Assembly: GCA_031552145.1 (NCBI GenBank)
Contig: JAVBMV010000001.1
Location: 124,001-188,000, forward strand
Direction: 5' to 3'
DNA length: 64,000 nucleotides
Source: JAVBMV01 sp031552145
GTDB lineage: Bacteria > Myxococcota > Myxococcia > Myxococcales > UBA5297
Shown: piece by piece, positions 35,114 through 44,857 of the stretch
Numbering within the stretch: position 1 is the stretch's first letter
Layout of the letters: each line of letters begins with the position of its first letter
Made by a program: the position numbers and the translations under genes
The notes under the pieces: generated by a model
What the model saw: the letters and a program-made list of their open reading frames with translations, nothing else
Databases searched by the model: none
Told to the model about the DNA's origin: nothing

Positions 35114-36028
35114 TCAAAACGCGCAGTAGGCGGGCAGGAGCGTGCCGAGCGCCTCCCACGGCGGAGTGCTCGTTCCGAAGGGGGTGGCCTCGAAGAAGGC
35201 CGGGATGGCCATTCCTCCAGCGGCGTCGGGTGGCGTGTGGCCACCGCCATGGTCGCAGAGGGCCACGGGATGCCCCGCTGAAGCGAGGTCGGCGCGGAGC
35301 GCCTCGCTCGTGATGCCGAAGTCTACTTCAGGGAATGGTGCAACCACGAAGCGATCGGTCGCACCGCCGAAAAAGATGAGCGCCGGATAATGGTTGTCGG
35401 GATTCTCGATGGGCGGAATTCCCAGCAGAGAGATCAATCCGCCCGAAAGGCTCACGAGACTGGCGACATAGTTCGAGCGGCGATAGGCGAACTGCGTCGC
35501 CATCAATCCACCGGCGCTCATGCCGACGACATGGATCTCGTTCGGATCGACGAGGCCCTGCTCGACGAGGCAAGCGACGAGCTCGTCGGCGACGATCAGG
35601 TCATCGAATTCGGTCGAGGTCGAGAGGGCCGCGGAGAGGAACCAAGGCAGCGGGGGAGTCGCGGTGTCACGCGCGGGGTCGTGATCGGGGGCGGCGATGA
35701 GCCAAGCGTCGGAGAGGAGGTCGGAGAGCTGCCCTGTCGCTTCGAGGCTCTCAGCAAATTCATCGGGATTTCCGCCGAGCGCGTGCCAGTAAAGAATGAG
35801 CCGCCTGGGTCCCGCGACCGTGGCGTCGAAGTCGAGCCGAACGGTGCGCGCGACAACTCCCTGCGGCGCATAGGCGACCCTGCCGTTCTTTGCGGTGGGG
35901 CAGAGGCCGCTCGCCGAGGGAATCACAGGCGCGAGCGCGTCCGTCGGCGCAGGGTTGGCGGGCTCTTCCGAGCCACAAGCGGCGAGAGCGAACAGGGCGA
36001 GGAGAGCGAGACTTGAGCGGCGCGACAC
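35114..36028 (-). CDS. PHB-depolymerase-like esterase lipoprotein
   Basis: 304 residues from a GTG at 36028 that has GGAGG 6 nt upstream; this start gives a lipoprotein signal (SLALLALFALAACGSEEP) and replaces a longer 355-residue frame. The alpha/beta hydrolase core has LILYWHALGGNPDEF (oxyanion region), the nucleophile elbow VVGMSAGGLM and HGGGH near the C-terminus (catalytic His). It resembles poly(3-hydroxybutyrate) depolymerase-type esterases; the substrate is unknown. A 334-bp internal part is duplicated at 40121. Confidence 0.8.
   Translation of the reverse strand: MSRRSSLALLALFALAACGSEEPANPAPTDALAPVIPSASGLCPTAKNGRVAYAPQGVVARTVRLDFDATVAGPRRLILYWHALGGNPDEFAESLEATGQLSDLLSDAWLIAAPDHDPARDTATPPLPWFLSAALSTSTEFDDLIVADELVACLVEQGLVDPNEIHVVGMSAGGLMATQFAYRRSNYVASLVSLSGGLISLLGIPPIENPDNHYPALIFFGGATDRFVVAPFPEVDFGITSEALRADLASAGHPVALCDHGGGHTPPDAAGGMAIPAFFEATPFGTSTPPWEALGTLLPAYCAF
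35531..35864 (+). repeat. direct repeat copy 1 (inside esterase gene)
   Basis: 334 bp matching 40121-40454 at a constant offset of 4590 bp with no gaps and about 11 mismatches (about 97% identity), judged by eye. This is the functional copy, since the esterase frame is intact here. Confidence 0.9.
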
Positions 36029-36358
36029 TTCGGACCTCCGGAAACGAGAGGCCGCCAGTATCTCACAACCGAAGAGCGCTACAGCCCATGGGCACCTCGA
36101 GAATTGGCCGGGCAGCAGCTTCGTCGACGAAAACACCTGGGCGCTCCCGGCGAAATAGGGCGAGCGAAACCCCGCCATCACGCCGGTCCTAGAGCGACCA
36201 GGCCTGCGATCGACAGCACAGACGGCAGATGGGCACCTTGTCAGACGTTCATGGTATGTTCCCGGTCTTCAGTGGTACTTACGGGCGCCATAATTCCGGC
36301 CGAAGTCTCTGCGGCGATTTCTATCTATTCCTACTGGCCGACACCGGGGGTTCCGATC

Positions 36359-39300
36359 ATGATCAGACACTGGACAATCCTACGCGCTGCGATGCTGATG
36401 GCGGCGATGATACTCAATAGCTGCTCGGACGACACCAAGTGCGAATCGGCCGCTGATTGTAAGGAGGGAGAGCTCTGTAGGGACGGCGTCTGCGCCGTGG
36501 CCACTTCGACTGGCCAGTGCACCTCCGCGGCGACTTGCCCGGGAGAGGACAACGAGTGCCAGACCCGCACCTGCAACGGCGGCCTCTGCGGCATGGACCA
36601 TCGAGCGAATGGAACCGCGATCAACGCTCAGGCCGAAGGCGACTGCCGCCAGGTAGTCTGCGACGGTCAAGGAGCCACCCGCTCGCAGACCGACGACAAC
36701 GACATCCGGGAGGATGGCAATCCCTGCACTGTGGATGGCTGCGAAGCAGGGGAGCCGGTACACGCGATCGATGTGGGCAGGGCGTGCGGCAGCAGCGAGG
36801 GGATGTTCTGCGACGCGTCGGGGATCTGCGTCGGTTGTGTGGACTCGAGTGATTGTCCTGGCGCAGAGACCGAGTGCCAGGCCCGCACCTGCTCGTCGAA
36901 CGCCTGCGGTCTCTCCTATGTCGAGGCTGGCACGGTGATCGCCAATCAGGTCGAAGGCGATTGTCATAGAAATGTTTGCGATGGTGCCGGCGGCATCCGG
37001 TCCGACGTCGACGACGCGGATCTTCCGATGGATGGCAAGGCCTGCACCGACGACGTCTGCACCGCGGGCAGCCCGTCCCATCCTCCCAAGGAGTCGGGAA
37101 CAGCCTGCAACGAAGGTGGAGGCGAGGTCTGCAACGGTGTTGGAGTCTGTGTCCAATGCGTCGCCGCCGATGCCTGCCCAGGAGTGGACAACGAGTGCCA
37201 GACCCGCACCTGCGACGCTGGCCTCTGCGGTTTCTCCTTCGTCACCGCCGGGGAAGCAGTTGTATCCGGTCAGAATGAGGGCGACTGTCACAGGAAGGTC
37301 TGCGACGGCTCGGGCGGGACCCGCAGCGACGTCGATGACAACGATATCCCGGTAGACAGCTACGACTGCACCGACGATCTCTGCACAGCTGGGACTCCCT
37401 CCAATCCGCCCAAGACCGCTGGCGTCTCCTGTGGCGCTGGGAGCGGGATGATCTGCGATGGGTCTGGCGCCTGCATAGGGTGCGTGAACGCCAACACTTG
37501 CCCGGGGGTGGATAACGAGTGTCAGACCCGCACCTGCACCGCCAGCTCCTGTGGCTTCGCCTACGTTGCCAACGGGACGGCGGTCTTCGCGCAGACCGCG
37601 GGCGACTGTCGAAAGAAGGTCTGCGATGGCGCCGGCGGAACCCGGAACGACATCGACGACACCGACGTGGCGGATGACGGGAAGGCCTGCACCGAGAACC
37701 GCTGCATCGCGGGGACCCCCTCTCATCCGCCGGTGGGAGCGGGGACCGCCTGCAGCGAGGGTGGTGGCTCAGTCTGCAACGGGACCGGAGTCTGCGTCGG
37801 CTGCGTGAGCCCCAGCACTTGCCCCGGAGTGGATAACGAGTGCCAGACCCGCACCTGCATCGCTGGTTCCTGTGGCTTCAGCTATGTCTCTGACGGGACG
37901 GTGGTGACCGCTCAGACCGCGGGCGACTGCCATAAAAAGGTCTGCGACGGCGCCGGCGGGCTCCGCAACGGCGTCGATAACCTTGATGTACCAAACGACG
38001 GCAAGGCCTGCACCGACGACGTCTGTACCGCGGGCGTTCCCTCCAATCCTGCCAAGAGCTCGGGGACCGCTTGTAACGAGGGCGGCGGCTCGGTCTGCAA
38101 CGGGATTGGTCTCTGCGTCGGCTGCGTGAGCCCCAGCACTTGCCCCGGAGTGGATAACGAGTGCCAGACCCGCACCTGCATCGCTGGTTCCTGTGGCCTC
38201 AGCTACGTCGCCAACGGCACGGCGGTCTCCGCGCAGACAGCTGGTGACTGTCGTAAGAGGATCTGCAACGGCTCCGGAGCGACCGTCGATCAGATTGATG
38301 GCACCGACACCCCGGAGGACCTCAGCGAATGCATCGCAGGGATCTGCGCCGGGGGCGTTCCCTCGACCGAAGCCCAAGAGGGGGCACCCTGCGGTCAAGG
38401 CGGGATGGTCTGCAATACCGCGGGTGCCTGCGTCGCGGGCCATAGCATCCCGATCACCTGGTGCAACCTTGTGTGGCCGCGCCCCGCCTACAGCGGGGCC
38501 GAGGGGGTTGCGGTCGACATCTACGGTCAGCTCTACACGGCCGGCACCGCACCGGCCGGGGCGCTCGCCGGGATTCTGGCCAAGACCTGTTACTCCGACC
38601 AGCCGATCCCCGCGGATACCGAGATCTCCTCTCTTACCTGTGTTGCCGCTCAGTTCAATGCGGACGCGGCCAATAACGACGAGTATGTCGCGAGCGTCAA
38701 CTTCCCGGTCGGGACCTATAACTATGTCTTCGCCTTCTCCGGGAACAATGGAGCGAATTGGCAGCTCTGCGACGCCGACGACGACATCTCCAACTCCTTG
38801 GTGCCGGGAGTGGCCACCATCACCCCGTCGCCCAGAGTGACCGAAGCCATCGCCACCAACAGCACCACGGTGATGGTGACCTTCAGCCAGCCGATCGATC
38901 CGGACAATGCCCCCGCTTCGGCCTTCACCTTCAACCTCGGCCTGACGGCGACGGCCACGTCGGTCGGCGGCTCGGTGGTGACGGTCACCACGAGTATTCA
39001 GGACCCGGGGCTTATCTACACGCTCACCGTCTCCAACTCGGTAAAGGGGGCCAACGGGAACAGGGTCATTGCTCCCAATACCGCCACGTTCGGCGGCAGT
39101 GGTGCGCTTCCACCCTGCAGCCGTTCGCAGATCGTGATCAGCCAGATCTACGGAGGTGGGGGGAACACGGGTGCTCCCTACAAGAACGACTTCGTCGAGC
39201 TCCACAATCGGAGCGTCAACCCTGTGACGCTCAGCAACTGGTCGATCCAGCAGGCGAGCGCCACAGGGTCAACTTGGAACTCGACGACCATCAACGCCAC

Positions 39301-39667
39301 GATCGCTGGTGGCGGTTATCTCCTGGTCAAATGGGCGGGCGGAGCAAACGGGAGCGATCTGCCTCCCGTCGAGGCAACCGGTGCCGCCAATATGGGGGGC
39401 TCCGGAAAGGTAGCGCTCTTCAACACCACTACGGTGTATGGCGCGTCCTGTCCCTCCGGGATCACGCTGGTAGACTTCGTCGGCGTCGGCGGGACGGTCA
39501 ACTGCTGGGAGGGGTGGCAGCCAACACCCGCGGGGAGTAACACCACGGCGCTGATCCGCTTGGGCGATGGCTGCACCGATACCGGTGACAACAGCGTCGA
39601 CTTCACGGCGGCGGCGCCGAACCCGCGCAACGGGAGTTCCCCGCCGGTGAGCTGTGGTTGCCTGTGA
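36359..39667 (+). CDS. large Cys-rich repeat lipoprotein with lamin-tail-like domain
   Basis: 1102 residues from the ATG at 36359 (lipobox MILNSC). Six ~105-residue modules follow, each opening with CPGxDNECQTRTC and containing GDCxxxVCDGxG, DDxDxxxDGxxCT and GTAC...GGGxVCNGxGxCVGC. Then a domain of ~140 residues, an SbsA-type Ig-like unit (AIATNSTTVMVTFSQPIDPD) and a C-terminal lamin-tail-like domain (QIVISQIYGGGGNTG ... DFVELHNRSVNPVTLSNWSI). It is probably an outer-surface protein; the many Cys must form disulfides. No enzyme motif is seen. A longer in-frame start at 36104 has no signal peptide and is rejected. Confidence 0.85.
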   Translation: MIRHWTILRAAMLMAAMILNSCSDDTKCESAADCKEGELCRDGVCAVATSTGQCTSAATCPGEDNECQTRTCNGGLCGMDHRANGTAINAQAEGDCRQVVCDGQGATRSQTDDNDIREDGNPCTVDGCEAGEPVHAIDVGRACGSSEGMFCDASGICVGCVDSSDCPGAETECQARTCSSNACGLSYVEAGTVIANQVEGDCHRNVCDGAGGIRSDVDDADLPMDGKACTDDVCTAGSPSHPPKESGTACNEGGGEVCNGVGVCVQCVAADACPGVDNECQTRTCDAGLCGFSFVTAGEAVVSGQNEGDCHRKVCDGSGGTRSDVDDNDIPVDSYDCTDDLCTAGTPSNPPKTAGVSCGAGSGMICDGSGACIGCVNANTCPGVDNECQTRTCTASSCGFAYVANGTAVFAQTAGDCRKKVCDGAGGTRNDIDDTDVADDGKACTENRCIAGTPSHPPVGAGTACSEGGGSVCNGTGVCVGCVSPSTCPGVDNECQTRTCIAGSCGFSYVSDGTVVTAQTAGDCHKKVCDGAGGLRNGVDNLDVPNDGKACTDDVCTAGVPSNPAKSSGTACNEGGGSVCNGIGLCVGCVSPSTCPGVDNECQTRTCIAGSCGLSYVANGTAVSAQTAGDCRKRICNGSGATVDQIDGTDTPEDLSECIAGICAGGVPSTEAQEGAPCGQGGMVCNTAGACVAGHSIPITWCNLVWPRPAYSGAEGVAVDIYGQLYTAGTAPAGALAGILAKTCYSDQPIPADTEISSLTCVAAQFNADAANNDEYVASVNFPVGTYNYVFAFSGNNGANWQLCDADDDISNSLVPGVATITPSPRVTEAIATNSTTVMVTFSQPIDPDNAPASAFTFNLGLTATATSVGGSVVTVTTSIQDPGLIYTLTVSNSVKGANGNRVIAPNTATFGGSGALPPCSRSQIVISQIYGGGGNTGAPYKNDFVELHNRSVNPVTLSNWSIQQASATGSTWNSTTINATIAGGGYLLVKWAGGANGSDLPPVEATGAANMGGSGKVALFNTTTVYGASCPSGITLVDFVGVGGTVNCWEGWQPTPAGSNTTALIRLGDGCTDTGDNSVDFTAAAPNPRNGSSPPVSCGCL
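36518..38440 (+). repeat. six tandem Cys-rich modules
   Basis: Period about 315-321 bp. Modules 5 and 6 share at least 86 identical bases (37791-37876 with 38112-38197, offset 321), showing a recent duplication or conversion. Confidence 0.85.
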
Positions 39668-39769
39668 GGAATGCCCGCGGAGACAGAGGGCGATAGACTC
39701 TCGAACTCTACCGCGACAGCAGTGAGTACCTTCTGTCAATAATGCTGAAAGATGCCGCCAGAGGTGCCC

Positions 39770-40100
39770 TATGACCACAAAGCGAAAGAAGGGCGAAACG
39801 CACCTCGTCGAGTGGAAGGAGTCGTGGCGCGACGAATATTTGAAGTGACGCTGTGGATTCGCGAACGCCGACGGCGGGACGCTGCTCATTGGCATGAACG
39901 ACAAGGGCGAGCCCATGGTGCGAAGGATGCGGATCGGCTACTGGTCGACCTCCCGAACAAGATCCGTGACACACTCGGACTCGTCGCGCCGGTTCGCGCG
40001 GTCAGCAGAAAGGGCAATACGCTACATAGCGGTCAAGGATCTCAGCGCAGACGCCTTCCTGCGGTTCAAGGTCTACGCGCGGGTTGGCAAGCGCATGCCG
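39770..40100 (+). pseudogene. AlbA_2-domain protein remnant with stop and frameshifts
   Basis: ATG at 39770 gives KRKKGETHLVEWKESWRDEY then a stop at 39846, after which the same frame reads CGFANADGGTLLIGMNDKGE. The following recognisable piece (ADRLLVDLPNKIRDTLGLVA) is in another frame, and DLSADAFLRFKVYARVGKRM in a third. These are successive pieces of an AlbA_2 ATP-binding protein. It is joined to the duplicated esterase fragment. 39668-39769 holds nothing I can support. Confidence 0.7.
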
Positions 40101-40120
40101 CAGGGATCCCTCTCGACAAC

Positions 40121-40454
40121 ATGGATCTCGCTCGGATCGACGAGGCCCTGCTCGACGAGGCAAGCGACGAGCTCGTCGGCGACGAGCAGGTCATCGAATT
40201 CGGTCGAGGTCGAGAGGGCCGCGGAGAGGAACCAAGGCAGCGGGGGAGTCGCGGTGTCACGCGCGGGGTCGTGATCGGGGGAGGCGATGAGCCAAGCGTC
40301 GGAGAGGAGGTCGGAGAGCTACCCTGTCGCTTCGAGGCTCTCTGCAAATTCATCGGGATTTCCGCCGAGCGCATGCCAGTAAAGAATGAGCCGCCTGGGT
40401 CCCGCGACGGTGGCGTCGAAGTCGAGCCGAACGGTGCGGGCTACAACTCCCTGC
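40121..40454 (+). repeat. direct repeat copy 2, esterase pseudogene fragment
   Basis: Second copy of 35531-35864. On the minus strand it still encodes VARTVRLDFDATVAGPRRLI and following residues, but one base change turns a Gln codon into TAG at 40321-40319. No start or end of the esterase is present. Both sides of the copy are unrelated to the first locus. Confidence 0.9.
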
Positions 40455-40521
40455 GCCCGCGCGGCCGAAACGAACCGCCGCCTCGAGCACCCAATGGCTA
40501 ACGCTTTCCCTGGAGGTCCAC

Positions 40522-41379
40522 ATGATCGCAGTCACCGGTACAACTGGAAAACTTGGCACTCTTGTCCTTGAGCGGCTCCTGAAGATGATTCCCTCGACCC
40601 AGCTCGTGGCCATCGCTCGGACCCCGGAGAAGGCCGCGCACCTTGCCGCGCGGGGTGTCCAGGTCCGGCATGGCGACTATTCGGTCCCTGACACCCTGGT
40701 TCCCGCGCTCACGGGCGTGAAGCGTCTCCTGCTGATCTCAGGCAACGACCTTGGCCAACGCGTGGCACAGCACCGCGCAGTGATCGACGCCGCGAAAGCG
40801 GCCGGAGTCGAATTCATCGCGTATACGAGCGTCCTGCGTGCCGACGCGAGCAGCCTTCCGGTGGCCACCGAACACCTCGAGACCGAGAAGCTGCTCAGGA
40901 AGAGCGGAATTCCCTTCGTGATGCTCCGGAACGGCTGGTATGTCGAGAACTACACCGAGAACCTCGCCAGCCCCCTTGCCCACGGCGGCTTCCTCGGCGC
41001 CGCGAAGACCGGCCGTATCGCGGCGGCCACCCGCGCCGACTACGCCGATGCGGCGGCGGCAGTCCTCACAACGGAAGGCCATGCCGGCAAGGTCTATGAG
41101 CTCGCTGGCGACCAGGCCTTTACGATGGCCGATCTCGCGCGCGAAGCGTCGATCTGGGCCGGACGGTCATTGGCCTACAGGGACGTCTCCGCTGATGAGT
41201 ATCGACAGGCACTCGCGCAGTCTGGAATGCCAACGCCGTTCGTCGACTTCTTCGTCACCACCGACCTCTCGATCGTAAAGGGAGAACTCGATGATCAGAG
41301 CCACGACCTGCACAGGCTCATCGGTCGGAACACGACCAGCCTTCGGGAGGTTTTCGCAAGGCTGCCGAAGTCAGTCTGA
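40522..41379 (+). CDS. NmrA-like NAD(P)H-dependent quinone oxidoreductase (QorB-like)
   Basis: 285 residues. N-terminal MIAVTGTTGKLGTLVLERLL (GxxGxxG), YTSVLRADAS and GIPFVMLRNGWYVENYTENL are typical of the YtfG/QorB branch of atypical SDRs, which bind NADPH and reduce quinones or sense redox state. GGAGG precedes the ATG by ~7 nt. No partner regulator (such as QorR) is adjacent. Marks the return to intact genes after the decayed stretch. Confidence 0.85.
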   Translation: MIAVTGTTGKLGTLVLERLLKMIPSTQLVAIARTPEKAAHLAARGVQVRHGDYSVPDTLVPALTGVKRLLLISGNDLGQRVAQHRAVIDAAKAAGVEFIAYTSVLRADASSLPVATEHLETEKLLRKSGIPFVMLRNGWYVENYTENLASPLAHGGFLGAAKTGRIAAATRADYADAAAAVLTTEGHAGKVYELAGDQAFTMADLAREASIWAGRSLAYRDVSADEYRQALAQSGMPTPFVDFFVTTDLSIVKGELDDQSHDLHRLIGRNTTSLREVFARLPKSV

Positions 41380-41473
41380 ACCCCTCAAAAGCAGCCCCGT
41401 TCATAGAAAAGGTCACGAGCGCCGACCGAGCGGGCTGTGTGCGTCGCAAGGTATCCCCCTGAATAGGTCACGG

Positions 41474-41500
41474 GCCCAGGAGGCGTGTGTCCTCCTGGGC
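41474..41500 (+). other. stem-loop in gap between qorB-like gene and next gene
   Basis: GCCCAGGAGG-CGTGTGT-CCTCCTGGGC, a perfect 10-bp stem. There is no T tract on either side, so a terminator call is not supported. The rest of 41380-41564 shows nothing recognisable. Confidence 0.5.
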
Positions 41501-41564
41501 ACCAGGTTCGGGGTTGTGTCCGAAAGGCGCGGCTCACTTACTCTGATCGAGGGAGGGTCCGCTC

Positions 41565-43178
41565 ATGGAAAAGCGTCTGCTCACCGCTTTGATCTTGGCC
41601 ACTTGCCTGCTGGTTACCCCCACCCGGACCCGCGCGGCTGATGCTTCCCCCAATCGCTTTCTCTCAGCGCCGACCTATGGCATCACTCACTTCGACTCGG
41701 CTCAGAGCGATTCGTTCCCCTTTCCGGTCCCAACCGGGACCTACCATTTCGAACTCGAGCGGTTTCCCCAGGCAACCCGAGGCCCGATCAACATCATTAC
41801 GCTCGCCTCTACTTCTCCGGATTATATGTGGGGGGTGTCGAGCCAGGGAATCTCCTACCTCGATGTCTCCGGTCAAGGCCTCAAGGAGATCGCCAGAATC
41901 CAAACAAATCGAACTCTGTCCATTGACCCCGGGAAGCTGAGCCTCGTCTTAGATCGCCCTTTCTCGAATACCGACGACCTCTATAAGAGGCTCGACGAGT
42001 TCTGGGGCGTCACCGACGACAACTGGCGCGCGATCTTCCAAGGGAGCACCTACGCGCTCGTGGATAAGGACAATGTTCTCTACGTCGGCAGCGGCTCGAC
42101 GGTCCTGGCTTACGGTTTGGCCGACCCCAACAATCCGGCGTCGGGCGTTCGCCTGCTCCGGTCCTTTGACTTCGCCCACTCGGGCGCGCTCCGTTATGTC
42201 GTCGGAGGCAAGACCCCCGCGGGTCGGCAGACGCTCATGGGGCTTTCTCTGACCTATGATGGAAAACTGATCGCGCTGGGACATCAGGGGTTGGCGGTTC
42301 TCGACCGCGACATGGCCGGAGAGCCCTCGGTCGTCCGCATCGGCGACGACGAGGCGATTACCAACTCGATGGCCGTGGATGCTCAGGGCGGCATCTACGT
42401 CGCTTCCGATCACAGCATGTACAAGCTCGTGTGGACTGGAAAGACACTCTCCAAAGATGAACGGGACGGAGCCTGGTCCGCTCCCTATGATACGGGGCGC
42501 CAACCTCCCGCGGTCAAATTGGGAACCGGAACAGGGTCAACTCCGACCTTGATGGGTTTTGGCAAGGACCCCGACAAGCTCGTGGTCATCACCGATGGTG
42601 CGGATCGGATGAAGCTCGTTGCCTTCTGGCGCGATGAAATCCCAGCAAAGTTCAAGCAGCTTCCGGGCACCCGCTCCCGCAGAATCGCCGCCCAAATTCC
42701 CGTGACCTGCGGGCTCGATCCCAAGACCGAGTTCATCCAGACGGAGCAGTCGGTTGTCGTCAGCGGATACGGGGCCTTTGTCGTCAATAACATACGAGCC
42801 CAAGGCGCAGATAATCGGCTCGTCGATGTCATCGGAGGTGGACCACTCTATCCACCTCCCCGGGGACTCCAGCGATTCGAGTGGGATTCCAAGAAACATG
42901 TCTGGGTCTCCGTCTGGTCTCGCCCGGATGTCGTAGCGACCAGCATGGTCCCCGCGATGAGCTCTACCTCGGGTATCGTCCTCGTCAATGGGTATACACC
43001 CGCGGATGGCTGGGAGATGACCGGTCTCGATTGGAGCACCGGCAAGACGGTCCACCGTTCCATCTTTGGGCACGATCAGCGAGGCAACGGCGCGTATGCT
43101 GTCATCCAGTTCTTCCCCAATGGCGATGCGCTTTTCAATAGTATCATGGGGCCTATTCGGATTCGGTATGCGAAATAA
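41565..43178 (+). CDS. exported protein of unknown function, propeller-like
   Basis: 537 residues with a signal peptide (LLTALILATCLLVTPTRTRA, cleavage before ADAS). The body has repeated beta-strand patterns with turns such as YMWGVSSQGISYLDVS, NVLYVGSGSTVLAYGLADP, GGIYVASDHSMYKLVW and GIVLVNGYTPADGWEM, consistent with a six- or seven-bladed beta-propeller. No catalytic motif is visible. I do not recognise the family. Periplasmic or secreted. Confidence 0.65.
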   Translation: MEKRLLTALILATCLLVTPTRTRAADASPNRFLSAPTYGITHFDSAQSDSFPFPVPTGTYHFELERFPQATRGPINIITLASTSPDYMWGVSSQGISYLDVSGQGLKEIARIQTNRTLSIDPGKLSLVLDRPFSNTDDLYKRLDEFWGVTDDNWRAIFQGSTYALVDKDNVLYVGSGSTVLAYGLADPNNPASGVRLLRSFDFAHSGALRYVVGGKTPAGRQTLMGLSLTYDGKLIALGHQGLAVLDRDMAGEPSVVRIGDDEAITNSMAVDAQGGIYVASDHSMYKLVWTGKTLSKDERDGAWSAPYDTGRQPPAVKLGTGTGSTPTLMGFGKDPDKLVVITDGADRMKLVAFWRDEIPAKFKQLPGTRSRRIAAQIPVTCGLDPKTEFIQTEQSVVVSGYGAFVVNNIRAQGADNRLVDVIGGGPLYPPPRGLQRFEWDSKKHVWVSVWSRPDVVATSMVPAMSSTSGIVLVNGYTPADGWEMTGLDWSTGKTVHRSIFGHDQRGNGAYAVIQFFPNGDALFNSIMGPIRIRYAK

Positions 43179-43469
43179 CGAGGCGCTGCGGCTTGCGTCC
43201 AGAGACGACATCGTGAGCCTCGCGAGCGCGCATGGTCACCCCCATGTCTGCTAGCATCTCTCCCTAGCCATGCTCCTCGACCACGCCACTCTAGAACCTT
43301 GCCGCGCCCCCACGCGCGAGCAGGCCCGGTGGCTCGGTACCGCTCTCAATCACCTGCACTGCCGCGGCTTCCATCAAGGCCCCCGTCACCCCGATGGCCA
43401 TCAACTTTGTCCCTTGCGCCCTGGCCGCGTGCCGAAAGTTCAACGCGAAGGTCCAAGAGGAGAGTGCAC

Positions 43470-44822
43470 TTGAAAGATCCCTCGCTGGAGCTCCTTCGAT
43501 ACGATGAACGCTGCGCCTCGGCGCTCGATGAGGCGCTGGGCGAGGTCGACGCCTATCGCTCGTGGCGGCCCTTCGACCTCGGCCGGGCCGCGCCTCTCGA
43601 CGCCCGCTTTGCCGCGCTCCCCGCGCTGACGAAGCAGGAGATGCGGCTGCGGACCCCGGCCGCTTACGTCGCGCCGGGCCTGTCGCTGGAGCGGGGGCTC
43701 GCGAGCGGCGAGGTGGAGCTCGTCTCCACCAGTGGCACCACCGCGGAGAAGATCGCCAACGCCTGGTATCAGCCCTGGTGGGACCGGAGCGAGCGGGCCT
43801 CCTGGGCGCTCAATGCACACGCGGCGCGCGCGGCCCTGGGCAATCACCGCGAGGCGATCTTGAGCAGCCCGATCTGTGTCGGCTTCGAGAGCGAACACGG
43901 GGACCTTCCCTACGAGTTGCGGCGGCTCGGTCGGTTCCTTTTCCTCAATGACCGCGTGGATCCGGCGTGGCCCGAGAGCCACTGTGAGCGGATGCTCGCC
44001 GAACTCGAGCGCTTCGCGCCGGTGGTGCTCGAGGCAAATCCGTCTCTCTTGAGCCGACTCAGCCGCTGGGCGCGGCGCCGAGGCGTGCGTCCCTATCAGC
44101 CTGCGCTCATCGTCCTCACCTACGAGTTCGCCTCGCTTATCCACCGCAGGCAAATTGGGCAGGTCTTCGATGCGCCCATCGTCAGCTCCTATGGATCGAC
44201 AGAGACCGGCTATGTCTTCGTCGAGTGCGAGCAGGGGTGCATGCACCAGAATGTGGAGAGCTGCCGGGTCGACTTCCTGCCATTCGCCTCCGAATCGGGC
44301 GCGGCCTCGCCGCTGGGCAAGCTACTCGTCACCACGTTTGGCAACCCCTGGCGTGCGCTCATTCGCTTCGACGTGGGCGATCTTGCGAAGCTCACGCCAG
44401 AGCCTTGCCCCTGCGGGCGCAGAGCGGGGTTGACGCTCACCTCGATCGAGGGCCGCACCATCAACGCCACGGTCGCCCCGGATGGCCAAATCGTGTCCCA
44501 GGCCGAGGTTGACCGGGCCCTCGCCGAGGTCCCGGATCTCGACGACTACCAGGTGAGCCAACTCGACCCGTGTTGCTACCTCGTTCGAGTCGTCTCCGAT
44601 AATGAGGCGGCGCGCGAACGAGTCGTGGCGGCCTCGGCGTCGGCGTTGCGCGCGGTATATGGTCCAAAGAGCGAGGTACGTGGGCAACTCGCGACGGAGC
44701 TGCCCCCGGAGAGCTCGGGAAAGTTCAGGCTCGTTCGGCCCGCCGAGCCACTCGACCTCGACCGCTCCGTCCTCCCCAGCCTTCGACCGCCCGTCTTGGA
44801 AGAAGTAGTCTCTGCCGCGTAG
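43470..44822 (+). CDS. PaaK-like adenylate-forming enzyme
   Basis: 450 residues. The ATP motif LVSTSGTTAEKIANAWYQPW, YGSTETGYVFVECEQGCMH, then the hinge/late motif RFDVGDLAKL and IEGRTINATVAPDGQIV place it with phenylacetate-CoA ligase-like proteins. It has CPCG (a Cys pair) as in PaaK. The substrate is unknown, and no phenylacetate genes are near. TTG 43470 has GAGGAG ~8 nt upstream; GTG 43464 is too close to it. 43179-43469 has no gene I can support. Confidence 0.75.
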   Translation: MKDPSLELLRYDERCASALDEALGEVDAYRSWRPFDLGRAAPLDARFAALPALTKQEMRLRTPAAYVAPGLSLERGLASGEVELVSTSGTTAEKIANAWYQPWWDRSERASWALNAHAARAALGNHREAILSSPICVGFESEHGDLPYELRRLGRFLFLNDRVDPAWPESHCERMLAELERFAPVVLEANPSLLSRLSRWARRRGVRPYQPALIVLTYEFASLIHRRQIGQVFDAPIVSSYGSTETGYVFVECEQGCMHQNVESCRVDFLPFASESGAASPLGKLLVTTFGNPWRALIRFDVGDLAKLTPEPCPCGRRAGLTLTSIEGRTINATVAPDGQIVSQAEVDRALAEVPDLDDYQVSQLDPCCYLVRVVSDNEAARERVVAASASALRAVYGPKSEVRGQLATELPPESSGKFRLVRPAEPLDLDRSVLPSLRPPVLEEVVSAA

Positions 44823-44857
44823 GCCGAGCGCGCCCCAAGCCTCACCGCGAGCAGACC

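Noticed and set aside
36104..36358. Extended start for the large Cys-rich lipoprotein
   Set aside because: It adds 85 residues before a clear lipoprotein signal peptide and overlaps the upstream gene region.
41474..41500. Terminator call for a 10-bp stem-loop
   Set aside because: There is no T tract on either strand.
43270..43473. 67-codon frame ending in a TTGA overlap with the PaaK-like gene
   Set aside because: The overlap is suggestive, but there is no ribosome site, no homology and mixed third-position GC.
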